From Rhipidocladum racemiflorum (taxonomy: Eukaryota > Streptophyta > Magnoliopsida > Poales > Poaceae), in contig CM070590.1 in assembly GCA_036346355.1 (NCBI GenBank), positions 42,751,749 to 42,815,748 of the forward strand: 64,000 nt of DNA. The letters run 5' to 3'. This document shows positions 33,540 to 45,933 of this stretch, in pieces. Positions within the stretch are counted from its first letter, which is position 1. The number at the start of each line of letters is the position of its first letter. The translations under genes were made by a program, and so were the position numbers. Below the pieces are notes generated by a model. It had not been told where the DNA came from. It made no database searches and saw only the letters and a program-made list of their open reading frames with translations.

Positions 33540-34790
33540 AAAGACCGATAGCAAAGAGACCCTATCGGATGTCCACCGAGGAGTTGGTTGAGATGAAGAA
33601 ACAGCTAGAAGAGTTAATGGAGAAAGGATTTATCAGACCGAGTTCGCCGTGGGGAGCACCGCTTTGTTTGTCAAGAAAAAGGACGGAAGTTTCAGGATGT
33701 GCATCGACTACCGTGCACTCAATGAAGTCACCGTGAAGAATAAGTATCCGCTACCCAGATTGATGATTTGTTCGATCACCGAGAGGAGCCGGAGTTTTCT
33801 CCAAGATTGATCTTAGATCGGGATACCATCGATTGAAGATCCGATCGAGGAGATATTCAAGATCGCATTCTCGTCAAGATATGGACATTACGAGTTCTGA
33901 TTATGTCCTTTGAACGATTTAATGCGCCAGCTTATTTCATGAATATGATGAATAAGGTGTTTATGGAATATTTGGACAAGTTTGTCGTCGTGTTCATAGA
34001 TGATATCCTAATCTACTCCAAGACAGAGGATGAACATGCCGAACACTTAAGGCGAGTTTTGGAAAAGCTGAGGGAACAGCAACTTTTCGCCAAGTTCAGC
34101 AAGTGTGATTTTTGGAAGGACAAGGTGGAGTTTCTTGGACATGTAATGACCGCAGAAGGAGTCGCCAGTAGATCCAAGCAAAGTAGAAGTCGTGTTACAT
34201 TGGGAGCGACCAAAGGCGTGACCCAGATTCGGAGTTTCCTTGGAATGGCAGGATACTACCGCCGTTTCATTGAAGGCTTCTCGACAATTGCGAAACCTCT
34301 TACGCAATTGCTGAAGAAGGAAAAGAAGTTTGCATGGACGCCAGAATGTGAGGAAGGATTTCGGGAACTGAAGAAGCGATTGACATCAGCACCGGTGTTA
34401 GTTCTACCGGATGTTGCTCAAAGCTTCGATATTTATTGTGACGCATCGCGCCAAGGACTTGGATGTGCCGATCACGAGAATGGAAAGGTCGTCGCTTATG
34501 CATCAAGGCAGTTAAGGCCGCATGAGGAAAATTATCCGACACATGACCTAGAGTTAGCTGCCGTAGTGCATGCCTTGAAGATATGGCGTCACTATCTGAT
34601 CGGGAACAGATGTGAAGTGTATACGGATCATAAGAGCCTTAAGTACATATTCACCCAGTCGGATCTGAATATGAGGCAGAGTAGATGGTTAGAGTTGATC
34701 AAGGACTACAATGTTGGAATCCATTACCATCCCGGGAAGGCCAACATAGTGGCCGATGCTCTGAGTCGGAAAAGCCATACTATGAGCATG
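33540..34790 (+). pseudogene. Reverse transcriptase and RNase H of Z, frameshifted
   Basis: RT begins with RPIAKRPYRMSTEELVEMKK and EKGFIRPSSPWGAP. The palm segment 33660-33902 is split by several shifts, though its motifs (KDGS, CIDYR, KNKYPL, KIDL-type) are still readable in alternating frames. The frame opens again at 33903: FNAPAYFMNMMNKVF, catalytic FIDD at 33993-34004, LFAKFSKCDFW, FLGHVMTAEGV, IRSFLGMAGYYRRFIEGF. RNase H follows: FDIYCDASRQGLGC, SRQLRPHEENYPTHDLELAA, TDHKSLKYIFTQ, ADALSR (about 34770). The RNase H is complete, but the RT is not translatable as a unit. Confidence 0.88.
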
Positions 34791-35039
34791 TTGCTAGCCA
34801 CAAGTCAGGATGAGCTATGCCAGGAATTTCAGAAAATGAAGATTGAGGTGGTACCTAGCGGATTCTTGGCCGCATTAGAAGTAAAGCCTACCCTAGAGGA
34901 TCAGATCCGAGAAGGACAAAAGGATGATGACAAGATCCGCAGGATTAAGTCCATCAAGGAAGAAGGCAAGGCAGAGGACCTCAAGTTGGATGAGCAAGGC
35001 ACGTTGTGGATGACGGATCGGATTTGTGTGCCTGACAAG

Positions 35040-36327
35040 AAAGAATTAAAGCAAGCGATTTTGGAAGAAGCCCATGACTCCAAGTACTCAATTCATCACA
35101 GAGCGCCAAGATGTATCAGGATCGAAGGAGAGATTCGGTGGCCGAGTATGAAACGTGAAGTTGCCGAGCATGTTGCATTGTGCGACGTATGCCAGAGAGT
35201 CAAGGCAATGCATCGAGACCAGCCAGGATTGCTACTGTAGCTAAAAATACCCGAGTGGAAGTGGGAGGAAATCGGAATGGATTTCATTACCGGTTCTTAG
35301 AAGACTCAAGGAGGTTATGACTCCATATGGGTTATAGTGGATCGCTTGACTAAAGTAGCCCATTTTATCCCCGTGAAGACCACTTACTCGGGAGATAAAT
35401 TAGCGTAATTATACATGATCGAGATTGTCTGTTTGCACGAGTGCCGAAAAGGATTGTATCGGACGAGAGGTACCCAATTTACCTCAAGGTTCGGAATAAG
35501 TTGCATGAAGCCATGGGAACCCGCTTTGAACTTCAAGATGTACCCTATCATCCACAGACGGATGGACAGATCGAAAGAGTCAACCAGATTCGGAGGATAT
35601 GTTGAGAGCTTGTGCATTGGCTTATGCTACCTCTTGGGATAAGAGTTTGCCGTATGCCGAGTTCGATTACAACAATAGTTATCGAGGCTAGTTCTGAGAT
35701 GTCACCTTTTGAGGCCTTTGTATGGTCGACTTCGTCGGACGCCATTGAATTGGAATGAGACCGTGGCGCCGTGTCTTTGGGCCTGATATTCTTCAAGAGG
35801 CTGAAGAACAGATCGCCATGATTAGGGAAAGGTTGAAGATCGCCCAATCTCGACAGAAGAGTTATGCTGACAACCGTCGCAGGGATTTGAGTTTTGAACC
35901 AGAAGACTTTGTATACCTCAGAGTTACGCCTCTCAGGGGAGTTAAGAGGTTCCATGCCAAAGGGAAACTTGCACCCCGTTATGTTGGACCATTTAAGATT
36001 TTGAGTCGCAGAGGCGAAGTTGCTTATCAGCTGGAGTTGCCACAGTCGTTAGCAGGAGTACATGACGTATTCCATGTGTCTCAGTTGAAGAAGTGTCTCC
36101 GAGTTCCTGAGGAACAGACACCGCTAGAGTTAATTGAGTTGCAAGAGGATTTGACTTATAAGGAGCATCCCGTGAGGATTCTGGACACAATGGATCGAGA
36201 AACTAGAAATAAGTCAACCCGTTTCTGTAGAGTTCAGTGGAGCAACCATGAAGAAAGCGAAGCGACTTGGGAGCGCGAAGAGGATTTGAAGAAAGAGTTT
36301 CCAAACCTATTCTGTAGTGAGCCCTGA
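35040..36327 (+). pseudogene. Integrase with chromodomain of Z, broken core
   Basis: The HHCC finger (HDSKYSIHH to CDVCQRVKA) ends the frame at 35240. The DDE core 35241-35754 is read in alternating frames: WEEIGMDFIT with the first Asp, VDRLTKVAHFIPVKTTYSG, ending around DGQIERVNQ with the Glu. From 35755 a 190-codon frame carries the C-terminal domain (PRYVGPFKILSRRGEVAYQL) and a chromodomain (FCRVQWSNHEESEATWERE). The chromodomain marks the chromovirus clade and is thought to direct insertion to heterochromatin. It ends at TGA 36325-36327. Confidence 0.88.
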
Positions 36328-36349
36328 ATCTCGGGGACGAGATTCTATT

Positions 36350-36361
36350 AAGGGGGGGAGG
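36350..36361 (+). other. Polypurine tract of Z
   Basis: AAGGGGGGGAGG followed by TT and the 3' LTR. It primes plus-strand DNA. Confidence 0.88.
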
Positions 36362-36363
36362 TT

Positions 36364-39300
36364 TGTAACACCCCAAAATTTTGCTTTTCTTAAATTCATG
36401 TGTGATTTGGCACTTTGGTGAATTTTTGGAATTTTCTGGAATTTATTTGGATTTATTTGGAATTTATTTGAATTTATTCCATTTTGAAATAATTAAAGAA
36501 TTTAATTTTGCAAATAAAATTTTGTTGGAAATATTTTATTCGAGTCCAAAATGTTCCAAAATATTTTCTAGAATTTTTCTGGAATTTTTCTGAGTCTTTT
36601 GCTATTTTTAATGAATTAAATGAATTATTGGGAATTATTTTAAATATTAAATCGCTAGAAAATCAACTCGGTCGAGCATCGTTCATCCGATCGAAGTCGA
36701 ACCCGAGTCGGACTCGAGTCCGACAGAGCCGCTTGACTCGACCAAACCGGCTCCCAACCCTAGCGATCCCGACCGTTGGATCGGGATCCAACTGGCCGAG
36801 ATCCGCCTGCACGGTTCGAGCCGCGTCCGACCGGACACGATCGCGCCCGTCGGCGATCGTGGCCGCTGATCGCGACACGCGGGCGGCTGATCGTCTCCGC
36901 TCGACTCCGGCCGGAGAGCTCCGCCGTGACCGAAGCGGGACACGGCTAGGGTTCCGATGGCGCGCGCACGCCGAGGCCGTATTTAAAGCCCTGACCGGCC
37001 CCGAGGTTGCCCTCATCCGTGCGCACCGTTCCCCAAGCCATCTCGCCGAGCCGTCGCCGTTTGCCGTCTGAGCTCGCCGGAGTTGGAACCCTGCGCAGCG
37101 TTTAACGCCGATTCCGCCGTCTGGCTGCCTTCCGCCGAGAAGGAGCCTAGATCCGGAATCCCCGCGGACGAGACGCACCCAAGGAGGACTCATCTCGCCG
37201 GAGCGACCCCGAAACGCCGTCGGGCTCATCGTCGTTCTCATCTCCAGTGGCCTTGCTCCGCCGCGTCGCCATCGACCTCGCGAGCTCTGTGCACCGTCCG
37301 ATCTTGATCGTGCGGTTGAGGTGAGTTCACGTGTTTCCAAACCCGATTAGATCTGGACCGTTGGATCAAGATCCAACGGCCCACGATCGCCACGAGCCGT
37401 AGTAGTGCTATTATAGGATTAGATCTGGACCGTCGATCTAGATCGAACGGCCCACGATCATCGAGTAGTTTCAACGTGTTAACCTTTGATCTAATCGCGG
37501 CCGTTGAATTTCAAATCAACGGACACGATCGTGCCACGTGTCCAGGGAGCCGAACCGCCGCGCCACGCGGCGCAGATGATGGGGCCATCGACACGCCGGG
37601 CCCGCTGGTCGGGCCGATCAGACCGCGGACGCCACCCATGACGCCATCTGATGGACCCACCTATCGCCGACCGCGGTCCGAGCCCCGCCGACGCCGCCGA
37701 TGACGCTACCCGAAAGGGGCCCACATGTCAGCGACACGTGGAGTCGTGGACTGAGTCCACGGTAGACCCGAGCCGAGCGTGGACCGAGTCCATGGACCGG
37801 CTAACGTCAGCCAACCAATCAGAGGCTGCCACGTGTCCATGCTGACGCAATAATTAATTTCCGAAAAAGAAAATGATTTATTAATTCGAAATAATGATTT
37901 CAGGTTTTGTTTCAAACTTCAAACGCTTATAACTTTTGCGTTTCAACTCCGATTTGAGTGATTCAAATTTCTAAATTTGTATAAAATTGAGATCTACCTA
38001 AATATGAATTTTATTTAATTTTTGGACTAAAGTTTTTCTCTGCAAAATTATTTAATTGATTATTTAAACTTTAAATAATCATAACTTTTGTGTCTTAACT
38101 CCAAATTTGACGATTCCAGTTTCTAAAAACTCATAAAATTATGTTCTCTCTGTTTATGGATTTTATTTGGGTGTTTGGACACTTTTTGCCTATTGTTTAT
38201 TTGTGTATTGCTATTTGCACGCTTTACGAGTAGACGTTGAAGTGCCGGAAGGATTCGAAGGAGAAGTATTAACTCAGGATCCAACTCAAGACCAAGAACA
38301 AGTACTTTTTGAAGGCAAGTTGTGCTTTGACCATGTTGATCCTATTTCGAAATCTATTTTGATTTAAACTATTGCATGCTAGTTCAATTAGAAAAATACT
38401 TTGTTTAAACATGGGGGTTAGATAAATACCAATTTGCTGTATGACACCTTGATTACTTAAGTATGTGCCATGACCTTTGTCACCCTAGTTGTGGATTACT
38501 AGTTGGACATTATTAAATTGCCAACATGGGTTTAGACCGTTGTAGTACACTGCTTAGACAGTACGTGCTCATGACATGATTTTGGACAATCAAATGTTAA
38601 TATTGACTTAATGATATATTGAACCTGTTTTGGAAAAGTATCATGTGATGTTGATGGCACGTGGTGCATGGTAATCAGCGGGGTTTGATAAACGATTTCG
38701 GCCAGGGGCATGTGGCAAGAGTAATCAGTGGGCCAGTTGTGGCATTGGGAGTGTTGATTTGGTTCTTCGGGTAGTCTTGCCTGGTCACCCTAAGGACTTA
38801 ACCTTGCAAGCCTTTGAACTGGGGTCTAACGTGCAACCACATGTCCGTAATGGGACGGACCTAGTTGACTAAGTTGCTAATAACGCACTGTGGGACCTCG
38901 GGAGGTCAACTACACCCTTTGTGTAAGTTGTGCGGGGGAGCGTCTGGAAGTGAGGCCAGTACCCATCTAACGGTTGATTGGCCTAGACTTCGCCTTAGCG
39001 AAGGGAAGGGTTAGTCTTAATAACAGGGAGGACCACTTGTATTGTTAGAGGTTTCCGAAAGACTTTGTTACTGAGGAACTCGCCTTTGTGGTGTTTGACT
39101 GTATCTTGTGGGTAAAGTGCATAACCTCTGCAGAGTTTAGAATCTATTCGAATAGCCGTGTCCGCGGTATTGGACATCGCTCGGGGATTACAGTCAAGGG
39201 TTAGATTTTCTCAAAAATAACTTGGTTTGGAAAGGTTGGGTTGGATTAATAATGAAGTTGATGGAAATGTGGTTTAGGTTGGGAAAGATGTTGACTAAAA

Positions 39301-39841
39301 CTTCTTGAAAAGTTATTTATGCTTTACTTATTTCTACTGCTTTCGAATCTACTTATATTACTTGTCAAATGTTTCATCGCCAAATATACCTTAAGCTATT
39401 CCTTTGTACCAAGCCATGCATATAGTATATTAGCTTTGCATTACGTGCATGACTTGCTGAGTACCAAGTACTCACCCTTGCCACAATACAACACCAGTTG
39501 AAGAGGAGTCTGCACCAGCTTTGGAGGAGGAGCTCCAAGAGGATCCGTCTACCTAGGGAAGCGAGCCCAGTCAGTTGCCTGTGGTATCCTGGATGGCGCC
39601 ACGGTTATTTGATTTTCATTGCTATTATTTCTCTCTGAATAAGTTTCGCCTTGCGAGGCATATATTTGTAACTTGACCATAAGGTCGAGTAACCAGTTTG
39701 ACTATTTAAATAAAGTACTTTATTGGTATCGAGTGGTATGATTGTGATATTTACCGATGTTAAGACTGTGTGCACTAGCGCGTTCCTGGACTAGTGCTGA
39801 ATACACAGAGGGTCCGGATTTGCAAATTCGGGGTCCCGACA
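36364..39841 (+). repeat. Z 3' LTR
   Basis: Collinear with the 5' LTR; differences are mostly 1-4 base indels, for example at 36670, 37020, 37580 and 38560-38720. TATTTAAA at 36980-36987, palindromes at about 36774, 37358, 37429 and 37500, cassette at 38234-38314. Confidence 0.93.
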
Positions 39842-39846
39842 TTAGT

Positions 39847-41069
39847 GTTGGGTATGGGCCAAGTGGCGGATGGTTCCATTGCTTGAGATTGTTTACATCA
39901 CAAATGTTGGGCCGAAACGAATGTGTTTATGTTTGGAAATGTTGAATTGAGACCGGGCGAGGGAGTTGGATCATTTGGGTGTGTAGACCCAGGTGTTGTA
40001 GTCTCGCCTGTGTCGGTTGAGGACCGATCCGTTGTTTGCCATGTTGATCAAGCACCCCTTGTCGCTCTCGGATATGAGCACGCTTGTATCATCCGACATT
40101 TCAACATAGTAACAACTTGAACTTGATGCTAGTTGGGTTGGATGGTGAAACTTGTTTGTAATGTCACTTGCTTTACTTTAATTGTAAAGTTTCAGATTTC
40201 ACTCTAGTAATAGGTGCTGTCCACAAATGCTATAAAATTTGTAAATGGACTAGTGGAACGTAATTATACAACAAAGTAATCTTTTCCGTACTTCCACCGT
40301 AAGCTTATTTCCTTGCTACATCCAAATGCATATCCTTTCAAGTCAGTCATATCTGGACCATGGGTAAGTCTTGTGAGTACCTTCTGTACTCATGCTTCTG
40401 CTTTGTGGTTTTCAGGTGAGGATCCGGGCGGGTGTGAGTTCTGTCCATACTGCCTCTCGGTGACCGGACGGGGCACCGAGTAGAGGCTATTGGCGGTGTG
40501 GCTTACGCCCGAGAGTGTTCAGGGGCAAGACACTTCCGGAGGAGTTGTACTTTTGTTTTAATTTAGTAGTCGGGCGTTCACTTTTGTTGTATAGATTAGT
40601 TAAACTATGTTAATGTCTCATTTGAACACTTGGCTACTTCGTTGCAACTCTTTAATATACTGTTGTGCTCTCTTTCTCGTTGGATCGTGTTGCTTGGTGG
40701 TTGTCGGGGTGCTGTTTTGTGTCGTTTGTGTTCTTTGTCGGGTTTTGTCTTCGTGCGTGCGTGTGTTGGTTGTTGTGATTCCGCGTGGCGTGTTGGTTGT
40801 GGGGGTTTGAGTTCGTTGCCCCCTTTATGTAAATTGAGCTGATATGACAGTAAAAACTGGTATGCGGGGCAATCCTGGGCAAGCTTGGTTCGCATACCGG
40901 GGGAATACCGGGATTGTTGTCGAGTTATTCGAAGGGTCTCACTGTTGTCTCAATTGGGCTTGGGTGCTAACACTGCGAGCGCCCTCGGCGATCCATTGTT
41001 AGCCTCCAAATCCGATTAGGATGACTGAGCCTTCAAATAGCCCGAGGACGGTCTGGGCGGCTCCTCACA
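39847..41069 (+). repeat. X 5' LTR, third segment
   Basis: Begins after the second TTAGT. It matches the U LTR (8590-7575, minus strand) over its last kilobase, including ACATCCAAATGCATA, GTGAGTTCTGTCCATACTGC and GGGGGAATACCGGGATTG, and ends CTCACA at 41069. Confidence 0.85.
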
Positions 41070-41073
41070 GCAC

Positions 41074-41085
41074 TGGTATCAGAGC
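41074..41085 (+). other. Primer binding site of X
   Basis: TGGTATCAGAGC, initiator-Met type, after the 4-base spacer GCAC. Confidence 0.93.
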
Positions 41086-41369
41086 AAGGTGCATGAAGAT
41101 GAACCCAAACTTGACAACCACTTAGGGATTGATTAGGACTTGCATCATGCATTAGGTAGGATGTAGTACTTATTCCCACCCTATGTTTATATATGGTGAG
41201 TGTGGGAGAAAAGAATTGCATTGGAACTGTGCATTTCATGTCATATCATGTATGTGCCATGCCATTTTGCATCATCGGTTGTGTTTTGGGTTTGTTAGAC
41301 TTGTTGAACTCCATTGCGGGGTGCTACATTCTAGGTTGGTTTAGTTCGAAGGTTTACCAAATTTATAGA

Positions 41370-42400
41370 ATGAGGACCCGTGGGACTTCGGGAGATGATG
41401 GGGGTGCTGGGCGATCGCAGCCTGGCGGTAGCGATCCGCCGCCTCCTCCCAACCTGCTGGATGTATTGCTACGATCTGAGCCGAACCAGCAGACTACCAA
41501 CATGATTTTGGAGATGTTGGTCCAGAATCAGGCCGGAGTGGCCGCGGTGAGGGGCGAGGCCGACCGAATGGGTACCTGTATTTCCTTCATACTCAGCCAC
41601 CGACCTTCTCCCGGGCCAGCGACCCGTTGGAGGCTGACGACTGGCTGCGTACAATGGAGCAGAAGTTTGCCCTCATCCACTATGTGGATCCTCAGAAGGC
41701 ACTTTTCGCCGCACATCAGCTTCAGTGTCTCGCTAGTGCTTGGTGGGCCAACTTCCTGGTAATGCAGCCCGCCAGTCACCAGGTGACCTGGGTGGAGTTC
41801 CGTGAGGCTTTTTGGTCATATCATACCTCGAAGAGACTCATGGATATTAAGAAGCAGCAATTCCTTGCCCTCAGGCTGTTGAGCAAGTCCGTGATGGACT
41901 ACTCGCGGGAGTTCAATTATTTGGCCCAATATGCGGAAGAGGAAGTCGATACCGATCAGAAGAAGCAGAGTCGGTTCATGAATGGGTTGTCCACCAAGAT
42001 GCAGGACAAACTTTCGGTGTGCAACTTCGCCGACTTCAATCCCTTGGTGAGTCGGGCGATTACTGTAGAGCACAAAATGAGGAACCATCAAGAGGAGAAG
42101 AAGCGGAAGAGGGTGGCATAGTACTCGGCGGGTGGCAGTTCGCAGCGGGCCCGAACTATCTCTCTTCCACCACCGAGGGCCCCTGTTCTTGCACCTCCCC
42201 TACCGGCTCGGATGACCCGTCCTCCTGTCGCTACTCCACGGCCTCCACCGTCACCGCCGGGAGTAAGAGTGGGGGCGAGTTCCGGTCCAGGCCCATGCTA
42301 CAACTGTGAGCGTGCAGGGCATTTCATCCGCGATTGTCCCTTTCCAAGGAGGGGCAACAATTCCAACGCCCCTAGACCTCAGGGCGCAACTACACCACCT
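41370..42400 (+). pseudogene. Gag of X
   Basis: Start at the ATG at 41370 (MRTRGTSGDDGG); an Arg/Pro/Gly-rich N-terminus with LLDVLLRSEPNQQTTNMIL. One frameshift near 41570 moves into the frame used by the rest of the element. The capsid-like core runs from EADDWLRTMEQKFALIHYV through HQLQCLASAWWANF to LVSRAITVEHKMRN. A TAG at 42119-42121 interrupts. A Pro-rich linker leads to an intact CCHC knuckle, CYNCERAGHFIRDC, at about 42299-42340. Compared with Z this gag is well preserved: one frameshift and one stop. Confidence 0.86.
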
Positions 42401-42469
42401 CCACCTCCGCTTCCTGCGCCAAACCGTGGCCGAGTCAACTACGTTGATGCTGAGGCGATTCCCGAGGGC

Positions 42470-42991
42470 TCCACTGTGCTGACTGGTACGTTGTGCATTG
42501 AGGGACATGCTGCCAGGGTTTTATTTGATTTGGGGGCTTCACATTCCTTTATTAGCAAAGATTTCACCATGCAACATCGAACGAGAGTGAGTTGCAGCAA
42601 CACCTCGTTCCTCATTGAGGCACCGGGTTCAAAGATAGTTGCGAGTCAAGTAGTCCAAGAAGCGACTGTGCAAATCCAAGCATTTCCCTTCCTTGTCAAC
42701 CTGCTGCTCCTTGATCTTCGTGGGATGGATGTCATCTTGGGCGTGAATTGGCTCACACGGCAGCAGTACATCCTAGATTGCTCTCATCGCTCCATCTCGC
42801 TCAAGGGACCGAAGGGCGACCGGCTAACCCTGCTTCTCGAGAATGGCGAGGCCACACTTTGTTCCCTGAATGGTGTTGAAATTGGGGAGTTAGAGTCCAT
42901 TCCCGTGGTTTCTGAGTACACAGACGTGATCCCAGCGGTATTGCCGGGGATGCCGCCTGATCGGGATATAGAGTTTGTAGTTGAGCTTTAG
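42470..42991 (+). pseudogene. Aspartic protease of X with altered active site
   Basis: The same frame as gag continues. LFDLGASHSFIS near 42520 has Asp-Leu-Gly instead of the expected Asp-Ser/Thr-Gly, a change that should impair catalysis. MDVILGVNWLTRQQYILDC near 42726-42780 is the second block. The frame ends at a TAG at 42989-42991, just before the conserved PGTAPVSKRPYRMPP at the RT border. Confidence 0.83.
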
Positions 42992-44260
42992 CCCGGGACT
43001 GCCCCAGTTTCCAAGCGGCCGTATAGAATGCCGCCAAATTAACTGGCTGAACTGAAGACTCAACTGAATGAACTAATGGACAAGGGATTCATTCGCCCGA
43101 GCTCCTCACCTTGGGGCTGCTTGGCTCTCTTCGTGACCAAGAAGAACGGTTCTCTTCGCTTGTGTGTTGATTATCGTCCCATGAATGCAGTCACTGTCAA
43201 GAATAAGTACCCTCTGCCTCGGATCGACATCCTCTTTGATCAGCTTGCTGGCGCGCGGGTATTCTCCAAGATTGATTTGAGGCTTGGGTATCATCAGATC
43301 AAGATTCGGGCCGAGAATATCCTGAAGACAGCCTTCTCTACTCGTTATGGCTTATATGAGTACACCGTCATGTCGTTCGGTCTGACGAATGCGCCGGCGT
43401 ACTTCATGTACCTCATGAACTCCATCTTCATGGAGGAGCTCTATTCTTTTGTGGTCATCTTCATTGATGACATCCTAGTCTATTCAACCAATGAGGAAGA
43501 GCATGCAAACCACCTTCGCATCGTTCTCGGGCGACTTCGGGAACATCGCCTTTATGCCAAATTCAGCAAGTGCGAGTTTTGGCTGAAGGAGGTTTCTTTC
43601 TTGGGACACGTCCTCTCTAAGCAAGGTGTCGCTGTTGATCCAAGTAAGGTACAAGACGTTCTCAAGTGGGAGCAGCCTACAACGGTCACAGAGATCCGTA
43701 GTTTCCTTTGACTAGCTGGCTATTATCATCGTTTCAGTCAGGACTTCTCAAAGATTGCTAAACCCATGACCGAGCTACTGAAGAAGGGTGCTGAATTCAA
43801 ATGGTCAGTGGGCTGTGAGCAAGCATTCCAAACTTTGAAATAGTGCTTGACTACAGCTCCTGTCCTCACCCAACCTGATATTCACAAGCCGTTCGATGTG
43901 TATTGCGATGCATCAGGTATCAGCCTTGGCTGTGTGCTTATGCAAGAAAGTAGGGTTATCACCTATGCATCTCGGCAATTAAAATGCCATGAAGAGCACT
44001 ACCCAACTCATGACTTGGAGCTTGCTGCAGTGGTCCATGCCTTAAAAATCTGGCGCCACTATCTCTATGGGAACAAGTTCAATATCTATACCGATCACAA
44101 GAGTCTCAAGTACATCTTCACTCAGGCAGATCTGAATATGAGGCAAAGAAGATGGCTTGAGTTGATCAAAGACTACAACCTGGAAGTGCATTATAACCCA
44201 GGAAGGGCTAATGTGGTGGCTGACGCGTTGAGTCGCACGGCTCGGTGCAATTTTCTCACT
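42992..44260 (+). pseudogene. Reverse transcriptase and RNase H of X
   Basis: One frame with stops near 43040, at 43709-43711 and near 43842. RT: KGFIRPSSSPWG, LRLCVDYRPMNAVTVKNKYP, FSKIDLRLGYHQI with the first catalytic Asp, FGLTNAPAYF, FIDD at 43460-43471, AKFSKCEFWLKEVSFLGHVL, then a stop inside the FL-LAGYYHRF block. RNase H: FDVYCDASGISLGC, SRQLKCHEEHYPTHDLELAA, TDHKSLKYIFTQADLNMRQ, ADALSR. All catalytic residues visible in the family are present, so loss of function rests on nonsense codons alone. Confidence 0.9.
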
Positions 44261-44470
44261 CTCCAACCCCGGAGTGCCACCCTCTATGCCGAATTCCAGA
44301 AACTCGGCTTCGAGATGGTCGAAGAAGGATTCTTGGCAAATCTGGAGTTGAATTCCATGCTGTTGGACCAGATTAGAGAAGCTCAAAAGAGGGACAATGG
44401 TGTTGCCTGAATTTGTAGCAAACTGAGTTTCAGCCAAGCCACGGGATTCCATCTTGATGACCGTGGAACC

Positions 44471-45799
44471 TTGTGGTTCGGCAAGCGCCTGGTCGTCCCT
44501 AAAGATGAAGATTTGAAAAGAAAGATTCTCGATGAGGCCCACAACTCTTTGCTCACAATTAATCCGGGCAGTAACAAAATGTATCAAGACTTGAAGCAAC
44601 GGTTTTGGTGGACTTGCATGAAGCGTGAGATTGCTCGCTATGTGTCGGAATGCGATGTTCGCATAAGGGTGAAGGCGAAACATCTTAAGCCAGCTGGCAC
44701 TCTTCAGTCGCTGCCCATTCCAAGTTGGAAGTGGGAAGAAATTGGAATGGATTGCATCACCCGGCTGCCAACGACTTCTTTGGGTCATGACTCGATATGG
44801 GTTATAGTCGATCGTTTGATGAAGTCCGCCCATTTCCTAGCTGTTCGCACCACCTACCAAGCCAAGAGGTAAGCGGAGCTGTACATATCTCGAATTGTAT
44901 GCCTTCATGGGATACCAAGGCAGATAGTATCAGATCGAGGCTCCTAGTTCATTTCTCGATTCTAGAAAAGTTTGCATGCGGCATTGGGCACCAAGCTGTT
45001 ACATAGCTCAGCATATCATCCGGAAACTAACGGCCAGACCGAGAGGGTCAATCAGATCCTTGAGGATATGTTGAGGGCTTGTGTTCTGTCTTATGGGAAG
45101 AAATGGGATGAATGTCTTCCGTATGCTGAGTTTGCTTACAACAATAGCTACCAAACCAGCATCAAAATGTCTCCTTTCGAAGCACTCTATGGTTGTAGCT
45201 ATCGAACACCCCTAAACTGGTCCGAGAGTGGGGAACGACCATTCTTTGGACCTGATGTGGTCAAAACGGTAGAAGAGAAGGTGAAGACCATTCAAGAAAA
45301 TCTGAGGGTAGCGCAATCACGACAAAAGAGCTATGCTGATCATCGTAAAAGGCCTCTTTCTTTCAGCATTGGTGATTATGTCTATCTGAAGGTGTCTCCC
45401 CTCCGGGGCACCCGTCGTTTTGGAGTTAAGGGAAAGCTGGCACCTCGCTACATAGGACCTTTTCAGATCCTTGCAAGACGTGGTCAAGTGGCATATCAGC
45501 TGGAGCTTCCTCCCTCTCTGGCAATAGTCCACAATGTCTTCCATGTATCTCAATTGAAAAAGTGCCTCCGTACTCCCTTCGAGTCTCTGGAGGTGGACGA
45601 ACACGAAGTTCAGCCTGAACCTGATCTGTCTTACCAGGAACATCCTATTCGAGGTTTGGATGAAGCTAAACACAAGACCCGTCGGAGGACTCTCAAGTTC
45701 TACAAAGTTCAGTGAAGCAATCACACTGAAGACGAAGCCACTTGGGAGCCCGAAGATCGTCTAAGGACCGAGTATCTCGAGTTCTTCCGTACTATGTGA
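44471..45799 (+). pseudogene. Integrase with chromodomain of X
   Basis: Zinc finger from HNSLLTINPG to CMKREIARYVSECDVR: the last Cys of CXXC is Arg. The DDE core has WEEIGMDCITRLP (first Asp), IVSDRG near 44930 (second Asp) and NGQTERVNQ near 45030 (Glu). Stops lie at 44870-44872, near 44947 and near 44957. From 44972 it is open through the C-terminal domain (PRYIGPFQILARRGQVAYQL) to a stop at 45713-45715 inside the chromodomain (KFYKVQ then SNHTEDEATWEPEDRL). The true end is TGA at 45797-45799. There are no frameshifts. Confidence 0.88.
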
Positions 45800-45918
45800 A
45801 GTGCTTATGTACAAATGCTTTGCAGTTCAAGGCAAGTCAATTGGTACGTGCCTGTACTATCTAATCGCATTCCACCCAACCTATGTGATTGTTCCGAATC
45901 TCGAGGCGAGATTCCCTT

Positions 45919-45930
45919 AAGGGGGGAGGA
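45919..45930 (+). other. Polypurine tract of X
   Basis: AAGGGGGGAGGA, then TTT and the 3' LTR start TGTCATGGCC at 45934. Confidence 0.85.
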
Positions 45931-45933
45931 TTT

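Larger units (their letters stand above)
27219..39841 (+). mobile_element. Z: complete Tekay/Del-like chromovirus, TSD TTAGT
   Basis: 12.6 kb. LTRs 27219-30691 (3473 bp) and 36364-39841 (3478 bp) start TGTAACACCCC and end GGGTCCCGACA. TTAGT at 27214-27218 and 39842-39846 flanks it exactly. It holds a primer site, a polypurine tract, an extra ORF, gag, PR, RT, RNase H, integrase and a chromodomain, with many small frameshifts. The LTRs look nearly identical apart from short indels, so insertion is recent relative to X. Confidence 0.94.
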
